Position numbers and translations under genes: made by a program | The notes under the pieces: generated by a model | What the model saw: the letters and a program-made list of their open reading frames with translations, nothing else | What the model was told of the DNA's origin: nothing | Databases searched by the model: none | Shown here: positions 40,715 to 52,599 of the stretch, in pieces | How positions within the stretch are numbered: the first letter of the stretch is position 1 | Layout: each line of letters begins with the position of its first letter | NCBI RefSeq assembly: GCF_019145195.1 | Contig: NZ_JAHSTW010000011.1 | Coordinates: forward strand, 186,001-250,000 | Reading direction: 5' to 3' | From: Pseudomonas siliginis | GTDB taxonomy: Bacteria > Pseudomonadota > Gammaproteobacteria > Pseudomonadales > Pseudomonadaceae | DNA: 64,000 nt

Positions 40715-41449
40715 CTAGCGGGCGTACATGCCCCACCAGAAGACGTGACCAAGGATAACGATCTGCTCTTCCTGGATTTCCTGGAAGCTGTAGTCCTCGT
40801 CCGGATGCTCGTCGCGATTGAAGCTGCGCAGACGGATACCGGTGGGCAAACGATAGAGTTGCTTCACGCGCAGCTGGCCATTGTGATTGATCGCATACAG
40901 GTCGCCATCAATGATGTCGCCGATGCCGCACTTGCCGGCATTGACGCCGACGGTGGCGCCATCGCGCAGAACCGGCAACATGCTGTTGCCGCGTACTGTC
41001 ACACACTTGGCCTGGTCGAACTGCACACCATTGTGGCGCAGGCTGCGCTTGCCGAAGCGCAGGCTTGAGCGCTCGCTCTCTTCGATGACGAATCTTCCTG
41101 ATCCAGCAGCCAATTCAACCTCACGTAGAAAGGGCACCGACACCTCGTCGTCATCGACGGGCGTGTCGTCGTCCCACAGGCTTATGTCCTTGAGTTCCGC
41201 ATGCACGTCAGCGCGCGTACCGCCGGTCGTTGGCGCGACATCAGCGCGCCCGCGCAACTGATCGGTGCTGACGTTGAAATATTCAGCGATCTTCGAGATG
41301 TGTTTATCCGAAGGATCGACAATCTTCCCGCTGAGAATCCGCGAGAGCGTTGATTGAGGCACGCCGGTGCGACGGTGGAGCTCCGTGGGGGAGATCCCGT
41401 GCTGGTCGAGCAGTGCTCTTAAGACGGAGGAAACGTTGCGTTTTTGCAT
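40715..41449 (-). CDS. LexA/CI-like repressor with S24 self-cleavage domain (PrtR-type)
   Basis: The 244-residue protein has an N-terminal helix-turn-helix (about 19-41: SPTELHRRTGVPQSTLSRIL) and a C-terminal S24 peptidase domain: cleavage site Ala115-Gly116 in ELAAGSG, catalytic Ser156 in GNSMLPVL and Lys196 in RVKQLYR. RecA filaments should trigger its self-cleavage, so DNA damage would induce the tailocins, as with PrtR and pyocins. ATG 41449 gives MQKRNVSSVL; ATG 41458 adds three residues. No PrtN-type activator gene is seen nearby. Confidence 0.92.
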   Translation of the reverse strand: MQKRNVSSVLRALLDQHGISPTELHRRTGVPQSTLSRILSGKIVDPSDKHISKIAEYFNVSTDQLRGRADVAPTTGGTRADVHAELKDISLWDDDTPVDDDEVSVPFLREVELAAGSGRFVIEESERSSLRFGKRSLRHNGVQFDQAKCVTVRGNSMLPVLRDGATVGVNAGKCGIGDIIDGDLYAINHNGQLRVKQLYRLPTGIRLRSFNRDEHPDEDYSFQEIQEEQIVILGHVFWWGMYAR

Positions 41450-41660
41450 AACGCGCATAGTGCTTGAAGTTTTTCGCGAAGACAAATGCTGATTTGCATA
41501 AATCGTGCATAGATCAACTTTTCTCTACAAGTCCACGCTCACCCGACCGCAGTGCCTGCGTCGGGCTGACTGCCCATGGTAACCTTGCGCCCATCGCGGA
41601 AAAGCCCGGCCACCGCCCGCGCTTTGCCCTACATCTTTTAACGAGTTGCCCGACAATCCG

Positions 41661-44243
41661 ATGAATAAAGCCGTCTCCGACCTGTCCTCCCACACTCCGA
41701 TGATGCAGCAATACTGGCGCCTGAAGAATCAGCACCCGGACCAGCTGATGTTCTATCGCATGGGCGATTTCTACGAAATCTTCTACGAAGATGCGAAGAA
41801 AGCCGCCAAGTTGCTGGACATCACCCTGACCGCACGCGGGCAGTCGGCGGGCCAGGCGATTCCGATGTGTGGGATTCCTTACCATGCCGCGGAAGGTTAC
41901 CTGGCGAAACTGGTCAAGCTCGGCGAGTCGGTGGTGATTTGCGAGCAAGTCGGCGACCCGGCCACCAGCAAAGGCCCGGTGGAGCGCCAGGTCGTACGGA
42001 TCATCACGCCGGGGACGGTCAGTGACGAAGCGCTGCTGGATGAACGCCGCGATAACCTGATCGCAGCTGTATTGGGCGATGAGCGCCTGTTCGGTCTGGC
42101 GGTGCTGGACATCACCAGCGGCAACTTCACCGTGCTCGAGATCAAAGGCTGGGAAAACCTGCTGGCGGAACTGGAGCGAGTCAACCCGGTGGAATTGCTG
42201 ATTCCGGATGACTGGCCAAAAGACCTGCCGGCGGAAAAACGCCGTGGAGTACGCCGTCGCGCGCCGTGGGATTTCGAGCGTGACTCTGCGTTGAAAAGTC
42301 TCTGCCAGCAGTTTTCCACCCAAGACCTGAAAGGCTTCGGCTGCGAAAACCTGACCCTGGCCATCGGCGCTGCCGGCTGCCTGCTGGCCTACGCCAAGGA
42401 AACCCAGCGCACCGCCCTGCCCCACTTGCGCAGCCTGCGTCACGAACGTCTCGATGACACCGTGGTGCTCGACGGCGCCAGCCGGCGCAATCTGGAATTG
42501 GACACCAACTTGGCGGGTGGCCGCGACAATACTTTGCAATCGGTGGTCGATCGTTGCCAGACCGCCATGGGCAGCCGTTTACTGACCCGCTGGTTGAACC
42601 GGCCGCTGCGCGATCTGACGGTGCTGCTCGCCCGTCAGACTTCGATCCGTTGCCTGCTCGACGGTTATCGCTTCGAAAAGCTGCAACCGCAGCTCAAGGA
42701 AATCGGCGATATCGAGCGGATTCTGGCGCGGATCGGTTTGCGCAATGCGCGGCCGCGTGACCTTGCGCGTCTGCGTGATGCTCTCGGCGCACTGCCCGAA
42801 CTGCAAGTGGCGATGACCGATCTGGAAGCGCCGCACCTGCAGCATCTGGCGGCCACCACCAGCACCTATCCGGAACTGGCCGCATTGCTGGAAAAAGCCA
42901 TCATCGACAATCCGCCAGCGGTGATCCGTGACGGCGGCGTGCTGAAAACCGGTTACGACAGCGAACTCGACGAACTGCAATCGCTGAGCGAAAACGCCGG
43001 CCAGTTCCTCATCGATCTCGAAGCCCGAGAGAAAGCCCGTACTGGTCTGGCCAATCTGAAAGTCGGCTACAACCGTATCCACGGCTACTTCATCGAACTG
43101 CCGAGCAAGCAGGCTGAATCGGCGCCCGCTGACTACATCCGCCGGCAGACGCTCAAAGGCGCCGAGCGTTTCATCACGCCCGAGCTGAAAGAATTCGAAG
43201 ACAAGGCGCTGTCGGCCAAGAGTCGTGCGCTGGCCCGGGAAAAAATGCTTTACGAAGCGCTGCTCGAAGACTTGATCAGCCAGCTGCCACCGCTGCAGGA
43301 CACCGCCGGCGCATTGGCCGAACTGGACGTGTTGAGCAACCTCGCCGAGCGTGCCTTGAACCTCGACCTTAACTGCCCGCGCTTCGTCAGCGAGCCGTGC
43401 ATGCGCATCACCCAGGGTCGTCACCCGGTGGTCGAGCAAGTGCTGACCACACCGTTCGTGGCCAACGATCTGAGCCTGGACGACAACACGCGCATGCTGG
43501 TGATCACCGGCCCGAACATGGGTGGTAAATCCACTTACATGCGGCAAACCGCGTTGATCGTGTTGCTGGCGCATATCGGCAGTTTCGTACCCGCCGCCAG
43601 TTGCGAGTTGTCGCTGGTCGACCGCATCTTCACCCGCATCGGCTCCAGCGATGATCTGGCCGGTGGCCGCTCGACCTTCATGGTCGAGATGAGCGAAACC
43701 GCCAACATCCTGCATAACGCCACCGAGCGCAGTCTGGTCCTGATGGACGAAGTCGGGCGCGGTACCAGCACCTTTGACGGTCTTTCGCTGGCGTGGGCAG
43801 CAGCCGAGCGCTTGGCTCATCTGCGCGCCTACACCCTGTTCGCCACGCACTATTTTGAACTGACCGTGCTGCCCGAAGCCGAACCTCTTGTAGCTAACGT
43901 GCACCTCAACGCCACTGAGCACAACGAACGGATCGTGTTCCTGCACCATGTTCTGCCTGGGCCTGCCAGCCAGAGCTATGGCTTGGCGGTGGCGCAACTG
44001 GCCGGCGTGCCGAGCGAGGTGATTCTGCGAGCGCGGGAGCATCTGAGTCGCCTGGAAGATACCGCCTTGCCCCACGAAGCGCCGAAACCGGCAGCCAAGG
44101 ACAAGCCGTCGACACCGCAGCAAAGCGATATGTTCGCCTCGCTGCCTCATCCGGTGCTGGATGAATTGGCCAAGGTCGATCTCGACGACATGACGCCACG
44201 CCGTGCGCTGGAAATGCTCTATGCACTGAAGAACCGGATATAA
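41661..44243 (+). CDS. mutS: DNA mismatch repair protein MutS
   Basis: The 860-residue protein has the mismatch-binding domain with the Phe-x-Glu motif ([20 protein letters not shown]), the core and clamp domains, and the ATPase with Walker [14 protein letters not shown] (about 616-628), [12 protein letters not shown] and a C-terminal helix pair. It detects base mismatches and recruits MutL. ATG 41661 is the family start ([19 protein letters not shown]). It forms the right border of the tailocin locus. Its stop lies in a 21-base tandem duplication. Confidence 0.98.
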   Translation: MNKAVSDLSSHTPMMQQYWRLKNQHPDQLMFYRMGDFYEIFYEDAKKAAKLLDITLTARGQSAGQAIPMCGIPYHAAEGYLAKLVKLGESVVICEQVGDPATSKGPVERQVVRIITPGTVSDEALLDERRDNLIAAVLGDERLFGLAVLDITSGNFTVLEIKGWENLLAELERVNPVELLIPDDWPKDLPAEKRRGVRRRAPWDFERDSALKSLCQQFSTQDLKGFGCENLTLAIGAAGCLLAYAKETQRTALPHLRSLRHERLDDTVVLDGASRRNLELDTNLAGGRDNTLQSVVDRCQTAMGSRLLTRWLNRPLRDLTVLLARQTSIRCLLDGYRFEKLQPQLKEIGDIERILARIGLRNARPRDLARLRDALGALPELQVAMTDLEAPHLQHLAATTSTYPELAALLEKAIIDNPPAVIRDGGVLKTGYDSELDELQSLSENAGQFLIDLEAREKARTGLANLKVGYNRIHGYFIELPSKQAESAPADYIRRQTLKGAERFITPELKEFEDKALSAKSRALAREKMLYEALLEDLISQLPPLQDTAGALAELDVLSNLAERALNLDLNCPRFVSEPCMRITQGRHPVVEQVLTTPFVANDLSLDDNTRMLVITGPNMGGKSTYMRQTALIVLLAHIGSFVPAASCELSLVDRIFTRIGSSDDLAGGRSTFMVEMSETANILHNATERSLVLMDEVGRGTSTFDGLSLAWAAAERLAHLRAYTLFATHYFELTVLPEAEPLVANVHLNATEHNERIVFLHHVLPGPASQSYGLAVAQLAGVPSEVILRAREHLSRLEDTALPHEAPKPAAKDKPSTPQQSDMFASLPHPVLDELAKVDLDDMTPRRALEMLYALKNRI

Positions 44244-44264
44244 GCACTGAAGAAGCGGATATAA
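44223..44264 (+). repeat. 21-base tandem duplication across the mutS stop codon
   Basis: The unit GCACTGAAGAACCGGATATA plus A (44223-44243, includes the stop TAA) is repeated at once as GCACTGAAGAAGCGGATATA plus A (44244-44264) with one change. Confidence 0.9.
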
Positions 44265-44297
44265 CGCAATTCGCTTCAAGCTGTTAGAATCTCGCGC

Positions 44298-44350
44298 GGT
44301 TCGGGATGCTGCTGGCTCATAGCCTGGTCAGCAGGTATCGCTCCCGAACC
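44298..44350 (+). promoter_or_regulatory. Structured leader element before fdxA
   Basis: GGTTCGGGA (44298-44306) pairs with TCCCGAACC (44342-44350), and inside it CTGCTG pairs with CAGCAG. The nested stem lies 56 bases before the fdxA ATG. It has no T run, so it is more likely a leader structure than a terminator. Confidence 0.55.
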
Positions 44351-44406
44351 TGGCGACCCCAACCGTGAAGGGGCAACGCTGCCGCCGCCTGAGGAGAAAA
44401 TTAGAA

Positions 44407-44730
44407 ATGACCTTCGTCGTCACCGACAACTGCATCAAGTGCAAGTACACCGACTGCGTAGAAGTCTGTCCGGTGGACTGCTTTTACGAAGGCCCGAACT
44501 TCCTGGTGATTCACCCGGACGAGTGCATCGACTGCGCGCTGTGTGAACCAGAATGCCCGGCTGTGGCGATCTTCTCGGAAGACGAGATCCCAAGCGGCAT
44601 GGAAAACTTCATCGAGCTCAATGCCGAGCTGGCGGATATCTGGCCGAACATCACCGAAAAGAAAGAATCGCTGCCTGATGCTGAAGAGTGGGATGGCAAG
44701 CCGAACAAGATCGAACAACTCGAACGCTGA
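44407..44730 (+). CDS. fdxA: 7Fe ferredoxin FdxA
   Basis: The 107-residue protein has the cluster motifs [17 protein letters not shown] and [12 protein letters not shown] for one [3Fe-4S] and one [4Fe-4S] centre, and an acidic C-terminal half. It is an electron carrier. ATG 44407 follows GAGGAG. Position between mutS and rsmZ/rpoS is standard for Pseudomonas. Confidence 0.96.
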   Translation: MTFVVTDNCIKCKYTDCVEVCPVDCFYEGPNFLVIHPDECIDCALCEPECPAVAIFSEDEIPSGMENFIELNAELADIWPNITEKKESLPDAEEWDGKPNKIEQLER

Positions 44731-44749
44731 TCTGCCCCGCGCTCGACTG

Positions 44750-44772
44750 AAAGGCCCCTTGTGGGCCTTTTT
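44750..44772 (+). terminator. Terminator after fdxA
   Basis: AAAGGCCC pairs with GGGCCTTT over a short loop and is followed by TT and further T-rich sequence. Confidence 0.88.
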
Positions 44773-44802
44773 GCTTTTGCAGGTTTTACTTTTCTGCAGA
44801 CG

Positions 44803-44930
44803 AAAAAAGGGGCGGTATGACCCGCCCACATTTTTTCCCTATTCCCTGTAGTCCTTTTCATCGTCCTGATGAATCGCCTCCTGCGATGTCCATTCCCCTC
44901 TTCCGTGAAGGGCGTGTCTGTCCGTCGACA
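44803..44930 (-). ncRNA. rsmZ: Regulatory small RNA RsmZ
   Basis: On the minus strand the RNA starts TGTCGACGGACAGACACG and ends in a GGGCGGG...CCGCCCC stem with T6. It holds eight GGA motifs, several in hairpin loops (for example TCATCAGGACGATGA and ATCGCAGGAGGCGAT), the sites that bind and sequester RsmA/RsmE. Position between fdxA and rpoS is that of rsmZ in fluorescent pseudomonads. GacS/GacA switches it on, freeing target mRNAs for secondary metabolism and exoproducts. Confidence 0.93.
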
Positions 44931-45202
44931 CAGTTGAGATATTAGAGAGTTTCTGGAGACGAGCAATTGGCCCTCGGCGTACGCGCGCTCTGTCACAAGG
45001 ACATAACATTTACGAAATAATTAACAAAATCAAAAGGTTGCTCACTGAAAGTGAGCGCGATCGCCTTCCACCGAAGTGTAAAAATAACGAACACTTACGA
45101 CACAGTAAGCAAAGGCTTACAGCGCGAGACTACAAATTCAGAAATTGACGACCGCTTGTCTGGTGGCTGCCGAAAGCCCGATTTGCTGCACGCGAAAAAC
45201 AA
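44931..45202 (-). promoter_or_regulatory. rsmZ upstream region
   Basis: No coding gene is seen here. It carries the GacA box at 45104-45121 and the rsmZ promoter; the stretch between the two is AT-rich (44998-45045), as is usual for this intergenic region. Confidence 0.7.
45104..45121 (-). promoter_or_regulatory. GacA box (upstream activating sequence) of rsmZ
   Basis: The minus strand reads TGTAAGCCTTTGCTTACT, matching TGTAAG-N6-CTTACA at 11 of 12 fixed positions. It lies about 175-190 bases upstream of the RNA start, the spacing known for rsmZ. Confidence 0.9.
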
Positions 45203-45237
45203 AAAAGCCCCGACTGATCGAATCAGCCGGGGCTTTT
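45203..45237 (-). terminator. Terminator of rpoS
   Basis: AAAAGCCCCG-CTGAT stem with its complement, followed by six T residues on the minus strand, 21 bases after the rpoS stop. Confidence 0.9.
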
Positions 45238-45257
45238 GCGGGCGGAGGATAAGGCGC

Positions 45258-46265
45258 TTATTGAAACAGCGACTCGCTCGACAGGCCGTTCTTTTCAAGG
45301 ATCTCGCGAAGGCGCTTGAGCCCTTCCACCTGAATCTGCCGTACCCGCTCGCGGGTCAGACCGATCTCCAGGCCGACATCTTCCAGCGTACTGCTTTCGT
45401 GACCGCGCAGGCCAAAGCGGCGAATCACCACCTCGCGCTGCTTGTCGGTCAGCTCCGACAGCCATTGATCGATGCTCTGCGACAGATCATCGTCCTGCAA
45501 CAGTTCGCACGGATCGGTCGGACGATCGTCAGTGAGTGTGTCCAGCAGGGTTTTATCCGAATCCGGACCCAGCGAGACGTCGACCGAAGAAACCCTTTCG
45601 TTGAGGCCGAGCATGCGCTTGACCTCCCCCACCGGTTTTTCCAGCAGGTTGGCGATTTCTTCGGGTGAAGGTTCGTGGTCGAGTTTTTGCGTCAGCTCCC
45701 GTGCGGCCCGCAGGTACACGTTGAGCTCCTTGACCACATGAATCGGCAACCGGATGGTCCGGGTCTGATTCATGATCGCGCGTTCGATGGTCTGACGGAT
45801 CCACCAGGTGGCGTAGGTCGAGAAGCGGAAGCCGCGCTCGGGATCGAACTTTTCCACCGCGCGGATCAGGCCGAGGTTGCCCTCTTCGATCAGATCCAGC
45901 AGCGACAGCCCCCGATTGACGTAACGCCGGGCGATCTTGACGACCAACCGCAGATTACTTTCGATCATGCGCTTGCGCCCGGCAGGATCGCCACTTTGCG
46001 ACAAGCGCGCAAAATGAACTTCTTCTTCCGGGGAGAGCAGAGGGGAAAAGCCGATTTCGTTGAGATACAGCTGCGTGGCATCAAGTGCCCGAGTGTAGTC
46101 GATGTATTTATGTTGTTTGAGTGTGGCGGAGTGTCTGGATTTGGAACGAACGGAAGGTGGAGCAGCCCCTTCATCATTCAACATCGAATCCGAATCGATG
46201 CCGGTCTCCATAAGGAGAACCTCATCGTCGATGTCAAACTCCGGCACTTCTTTACTGAGAGCCAT
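45258..46265 (-). CDS. rpoS: Stationary-phase sigma factor RpoS
   Basis: The 335-residue protein has region 1.2-2 ([20 protein letters not shown], then [20 protein letters not shown] and [15 protein letters not shown]), region 3 and region 4 ([20 protein letters not shown], then [19 protein letters not shown]). It directs the general stress and stationary-phase response. AAAGGACT precedes the ATG. It lies downstream of nlpD, within which rpoS promoters are often found in related bacteria. Confidence 0.98.
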   Translation of the reverse strand: MALSKEVPEFDIDDEVLLMETGIDSDSMLNDEGAAPPSVRSKSRHSATLKQHKYIDYTRALDATQLYLNEIGFSPLLSPEEEVHFARLSQSGDPAGRKRMIESNLRLVVKIARRYVNRGLSLLDLIEEGNLGLIRAVEKFDPERGFRFSTYATWWIRQTIERAIMNQTRTIRLPIHVVKELNVYLRAARELTQKLDHEPSPEEIANLLEKPVGEVKRMLGLNERVSSVDVSLGPDSDKTLLDTLTDDRPTDPCELLQDDDLSQSIDQWLSELTDKQREVVIRRFGLRGHESSTLEDVGLEIGLTRERVRQIQVEGLKRLREILEKNGLSSESLFQ

Positions 46266-46371
46266 TGTTATAGTCCTTTGGTGAGTTCGACCCCAAGCTC
46301 AAGCGACGCCTTTATCCTTGGCAACGCTGGAGCCTGTCCCCTCTACGCGACGGAACAGGCTGGCCTACAAA

Positions 46372-47241
46372 TCAACGTCTTGGCAGGAACTGCAGCGGAT
46401 CCACTGGTTTACCTTGGCGGCGAATCTCAAAATGCAGTTTCACCCGGTCTGTACCCGTTGACCCCATTTCGGCAATTGTCTGTCCGACCTTGACCTGCTG
46501 CCCCTCCCGAACCAACAGCCTGCGGTTATGTCCGTAAGCACTGACGTAGGTTTCGCTGTGTTTGATGATGACCAATTCGCCGTAGCCCCTTAAGCCACTC
46601 CCGGCGTATACGACCGTCCCATCAGACGCAGCTAAAACAGGCTGTCCCAAATCTCCGGCGATATCAATTCCTTTATTCAAACTACCGTTTGAAGAGAATT
46701 TTCCAATCAGAACGCCATTAGATGGCCATCCCCAGCCGGTCGGGGCCGGGCCTGCCGGAGGCAGTGGAGCGGGTGCAGGTTTGCTCGCGACGGACGGTAC
46801 AACCCCTTTGGAACCGGTGGTTGTAGTGGTTGTGGTGCCATTCGCCTGGCGCCGGATTACCGTGGTTTTACTCGACGAAGAAGGTGAAGAACTGGAGTTG
46901 CTCACCACCGCTGTCGGCGTTGAACCGCTGCGCCCGTCGAAGCGAATTGTCTGACCCGGATGGATCGTATACGGCGTAGGAATATTGTTCCGGGCGGCGA
47001 GGGTTTTGTAGTCCCAGCCGTAACGAAAGGCGATCGAAAACAAGGTATCGCCGGGGCGGACTACATATTGCCCGGTAGTAACGGTCGGACGTTGTGCGAC
47101 CGAATTATTGCGATCGACAACCCGTACGTTGCTCGATTTGGTGCTGGAGCAACCGACCAGCAAGGTGCTCAAGACAAGGCCAGTCACCAGGCGCTGAAAG
47201 CTCGTGTTACCCATACGCTGCGCAATGACTGTGAGACTCAC
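46372..47241 (-). CDS. nlpD: Lipoprotein NlpD, murein hydrolase activator
   Basis: The 289-residue protein has a lipoprotein signal (LVLSTLLVGC, acylated Cys31), a LysM domain (about 60-103: YVVRPGDTLFSIAFRYGWDY), a Ser/Thr/Pro-rich linker and a LytM domain (about 170-285). The zinc ligands are missing: NKGIDIAG replaces HxGxD and KLHFE replaces HLHFE, as in EnvC/NlpD activators that switch on AmiC at the septum and do not cut themselves. The start is GTG with GGGAG upstream. Confidence 0.94.
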   Translation of the reverse strand: MSLTVIAQRMGNTSFQRLVTGLVLSTLLVGCSSTKSSNVRVVDRNNSVAQRPTVTTGQYVVRPGDTLFSIAFRYGWDYKTLAARNNIPTPYTIHPGQTIRFDGRSGSTPTAVVSNSSSSPSSSSKTTVIRRQANGTTTTTTTGSKGVVPSVASKPAPAPLPPAGPAPTGWGWPSNGVLIGKFSSNGSLNKGIDIAGDLGQPVLAASDGTVVYAGSGLRGYGELVIIKHSETYVSAYGHNRRLLVREGQQVKVGQTIAEMGSTGTDRVKLHFEIRRQGKPVDPLQFLPRR

Positions 47242-47453
47242 CCGCCGCTCCCTTTGTGGTGGCTGAAAAATTCTGAATGCCGCATTGCGGCATGAGGTGT
47301 CGCAAGTATAACGGGCCGAACCGGCTTTACCTTTAATGAAGCGAAATCACCGGACGCACACGTTTGCCAGGGGCAAGTACGCTGCGTTTAAACTCTGGCT
47401 GCCGGTGTAAGACCGGCGCCGTTGAAAGGAATTCAGCGCCTGCTCGCAAATGC

Positions 47454-48864
<1,411 letters not shown>

Positions 48865-48877
<13 letters not shown>

Positions 48878-49923
48878 GGGCTGTCCGTCTGCCCCACCGG
48901 CACCAGATCAACGAGCTCGCGCACCAATACGGTGGCAAAGCATCCGGCCGGGAGGACGAATTCCAGTTGCAGAATGTCAGGTTGGGGATAATGCCACGTC
49001 AACCCGCCAATGGGCAGCCGCAGGATGCGACGTTCATGGCTCATGCCGGCGTGGATCAACCAGTCACGCAGATCCGCTTCGCGGGCGGCGATCTCCTGCT
49101 CCAGTTCATGGACTGCGCCAGCGGTGGGCGAGTCACCTTCGCCCCACTGCGGACCGGTCGGGTGCAGGTCGAGAATTGCCAGACGCGGGTCGCTGCATTC
49201 GGCTTCACCTGCCGGAAAAAAACTGCGGCTGTCGGTGAAGGCCAGCAGATCGCCAACCAGCGCGGTGTTCCAGGTGCCATCGGCGACGCGCGCCGCCAGC
49301 ACCTGGTTGAACAGAAAGCTGCGCGCCGTCGACAGCAACCGCGAACGCACATTGCGCTGTTCCGGCAAAGCCTTGCGCGCCGCCCACGCCCGGGCATCGA
49401 CAACGTTGCCGCCGTCATGGCCGAAGCGCTGGGCGCCGAAATAATTGGGAATGCCTTGTTTGGCGATCAACTGCAAACGCTGTTCAAGCGCGTCTTTGTC
49501 GCCATTGAATTGCGTCAGGCGCAGGGTGAAACCGTTGGCCGAATGCGCACCGCGTTGCAGCTTGCGCTTGTGGCGCGTGGTCTTGAGGATCTTCAGCGTG
49601 TCGTTTTCCGCCGCCGACAGATCCGGATCGGCCTTGCCCGGCAACTGCACGCTGAACCACTGTCGGGTCAGGGCCTGACGGTCCTTCAGCCCGGCATAGC
49701 TGACGGTACGCAACGGCACGCCGGCTGCCTTGGCGATCCGCCGTGCCGCTTCTTCGGTATTGAGGCCGCGCTTTTCCACCCAGATCCACAGGTGTTCGCC
49801 GTCACCGCTGAACGGGATATCCAGCACTTCATCGACCTGAAAATCTTCGGCGATGGCTTTCAGTACCGCTGTGCCGAGGGGTTCGCCATAGGCCCGTGGG
49901 CCGAGTAATTGCAGTTCATTCAT
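48865..49923 (-). CDS. truD: tRNA pseudouridine(13) synthase TruD
   Basis: The 352-residue protein contains [20 protein letters not shown], the catalytic Asp in [18 protein letters not shown] and [17 protein letters not shown]. It converts U13 of tRNA-Glu to pseudouridine. It overlaps ispF by four bases and surE by 13, indicating a coupled operon. Confidence 0.97.
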
Positions 49924-50393
49924 GCGCGCAGCAACAAGGCAACGGAATGCACGGCGATGCCTTCTTCGCGACCGACAAAGCCAAGCTTTTCGGTGGTGGT
50001 AGCTTTGACGTTCACTTGATCCAACTCAACTTGAAGATCCGCCGCGATCAGCGCGCGCATCGATTCGATATGCGGCGCCATTTTTGGCGCCTGGGCAACG
50101 ATGGTGTTGTCGACGTTGCCGATTTTCCAGCCCTTGGCGTGGATCAGACTGACCACATGACGCAACAGCACACGGCTGTCGGCGCCCTTGAATTGCGGAT
50201 CGGTGTCCGGGAAGTGTTTACCGATATCACCCAGCGCCGCCGCGCCGAGCAAGGCATCGCTCAAGGCGTGCAGCAGGACGTCACCGTCGGAATGAGCGAG
50301 CAGCCCGAAGCTGTGTGCAATTTGCACGCCGCCCAGAGTAATGAAATCGCCTTCAGCGAAACGGTGCACATCGTAGCCGTGGCCAATACGCAT
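49920..50393 (-). CDS. ispF: 2-C-methyl-D-erythritol 2,4-cyclodiphosphate synthase
   Basis: The 157-residue enzyme starts [20 protein letters not shown] (metal ligands Asp8, His10) and has [20 protein letters not shown] and [14 protein letters not shown]. It closes the cyclodiphosphate ring in the MEP isoprenoid pathway. Its partner ispD is 3.2 kb away here. The ATG stands directly after the T run of the fghA terminator, and no ordinary ribosome-binding site is visible. Confidence 0.97.
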   Translation of the reverse strand: MRIGHGYDVHRFAEGDFITLGGVQIAHSFGLLAHSDGDVLLHALSDALLGAAALGDIGKHFPDTDPQFKGADSRVLLRHVVSLIHAKGWKIGNVDNTIVAQAPKMAPHIESMRALIAADLQVELDQVNVKATTTEKLGFVGREEGIAVHSVALLLRA

Positions 50394-50423
50394 AAAAAAA
50401 CGCCCCGATTTTTGTCAGGGCGT
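50394..50423 (-). terminator. Terminator of fghA, touching the ispF start codon
   Basis: ACGCCC pairs with GGGCGT over an 11-12-base loop and is followed by a run of T that ends in the ispF ATG. Confidence 0.75.
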
Positions 50424-50436
50424 GATTCTACCTGCA

Positions 50437-51282
50437 TTAACCGCGCAGAGCGCGCGCGTGATGCTGCAAGTGGTCGTCAATGAAGCTAGAGATGAAGAAA
50501 TAGCTGTGGTCGTAGCCCGGTTGCAGGCGCAGCTCCAGCGGATGCCCCGCTTGTTTTGCTGCGTGTTGCAAGGCCTCGGGCTTCAATTGCGTGGCGAGGA
50601 AATCGTCACGATCACCTTGGTCGACCAGCAACGGCAACTTCTCCGTCGCCTCTGCGATCAGCACACAGGCGTCCCACTCCTTCCACTTTGAACGGTCTTC
50701 GCCCAAATAGTTGGAAAAGGCCTTCTGACCCCACGGGCAATCGATCGGATGGGTGATCGGCGAGAACGCCGACACTGACTGATAACGCCCGGGATTGCGC
50801 AGCGCGCAGACCAATGCGCCGTGGCCGCCCATGGAGTGGCCGCTGATGCTGCGCTTGTCGGAAGCGGGAAAATGCGCCTCGACCAGAGCGGGCAACTCCT
50901 GCACGACATAGTCATGCATCTGATAGTGCCGCGCCCACGGCTCCTGCGTGGCGTTCAGATAAAACCCTGCGCCGAGGCCGAAATCCCAAGCCTTGTCTGC
51001 ATCGTCCGGAACATCCGGACCGCGTGGGCTGGTGTCCGGGGCAACGATGATCAGACCAAGCTCGGCAGCCATGCGCATCGCACCGGCCTTCTGCATGAAA
51101 TTCTCATCGGTGCAGGTCAGCCCGGACAACCAGTACAGCACTGGCAGCTTGCCGCCCTGCTCCGCTTGCGGCGGCAGGTACACGGCGAAGACCATGTCGC
51201 AATCAAGCACTTCGGAGCGATGGCGATAACGCTTGTGCCAGCCACCGAAACTCTTCTGACAGGAAATGTTTTCCAGATTCAT
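50437..51282 (-). CDS. fghA: S-formylglutathione hydrolase
   Basis: The 281-residue esterase-D-type enzyme has the nucleophile motif GHSMGGHGAL, the GLTCTDENFMQKAGA oxyanion-side element and a C-terminal GYDHSYFFISSFI with the catalytic His. It hydrolyses S-formylglutathione to formate and glutathione, the second step of formaldehyde detoxification. It follows adhC with a repeat between them. Confidence 0.96.
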   Translation of the reverse strand: MNLENISCQKSFGGWHKRYRHRSEVLDCDMVFAVYLPPQAEQGGKLPVLYWLSGLTCTDENFMQKAGAMRMAAELGLIIVAPDTSPRGPDVPDDADKAWDFGLGAGFYLNATQEPWARHYQMHDYVVQELPALVEAHFPASDKRSISGHSMGGHGALVCALRNPGRYQSVSAFSPITHPIDCPWGQKAFSNYLGEDRSKWKEWDACVLIAEATEKLPLLVDQGDRDDFLATQLKPEALQHAAKQAGHPLELRLQPGYDHSYFFISSFIDDHLQHHARALRG

Positions 51283-51289
51283 AGCACTT

Positions 51290-51367
51290 CAGCCGCAAGC
51301 TGCGAGCTTCAAGCTGCAAGAGGGCGTTGCGCCTGCTTGCAGCTTGCGGCTTGTAGCTTGCCGCTGC
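51290..51367. repeat. CAAGCTGCAAGC-family inverted repeat between adhC and fghA
   Basis: AAGCTGCAAG (51311-51320) faces CTTGCAGCTT (51336-51345), with further imperfect arms outside. Same family as 1853-1916. Confidence 0.82.
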
Positions 51368-51370
51368 TCC

Positions 51371-52599
<1,229 letters not shown>

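Noticed and set aside
12205-41449. Complete prophage
   Set aside because: No integrase, replication, capsid, portal or terminase gene and no attachment repeats were seen, while tail and lysis genes are complete and intact.
42579-44279. 566-codon minus-strand frame opposite mutS
   Set aside because: Antisense shadow of mutS with no domain signature.
46372-47241. NlpD as an active LytM peptidase
   Set aside because: The zinc-binding His residues of both motifs are replaced, so it is an amidase activator rather than a peptidase.
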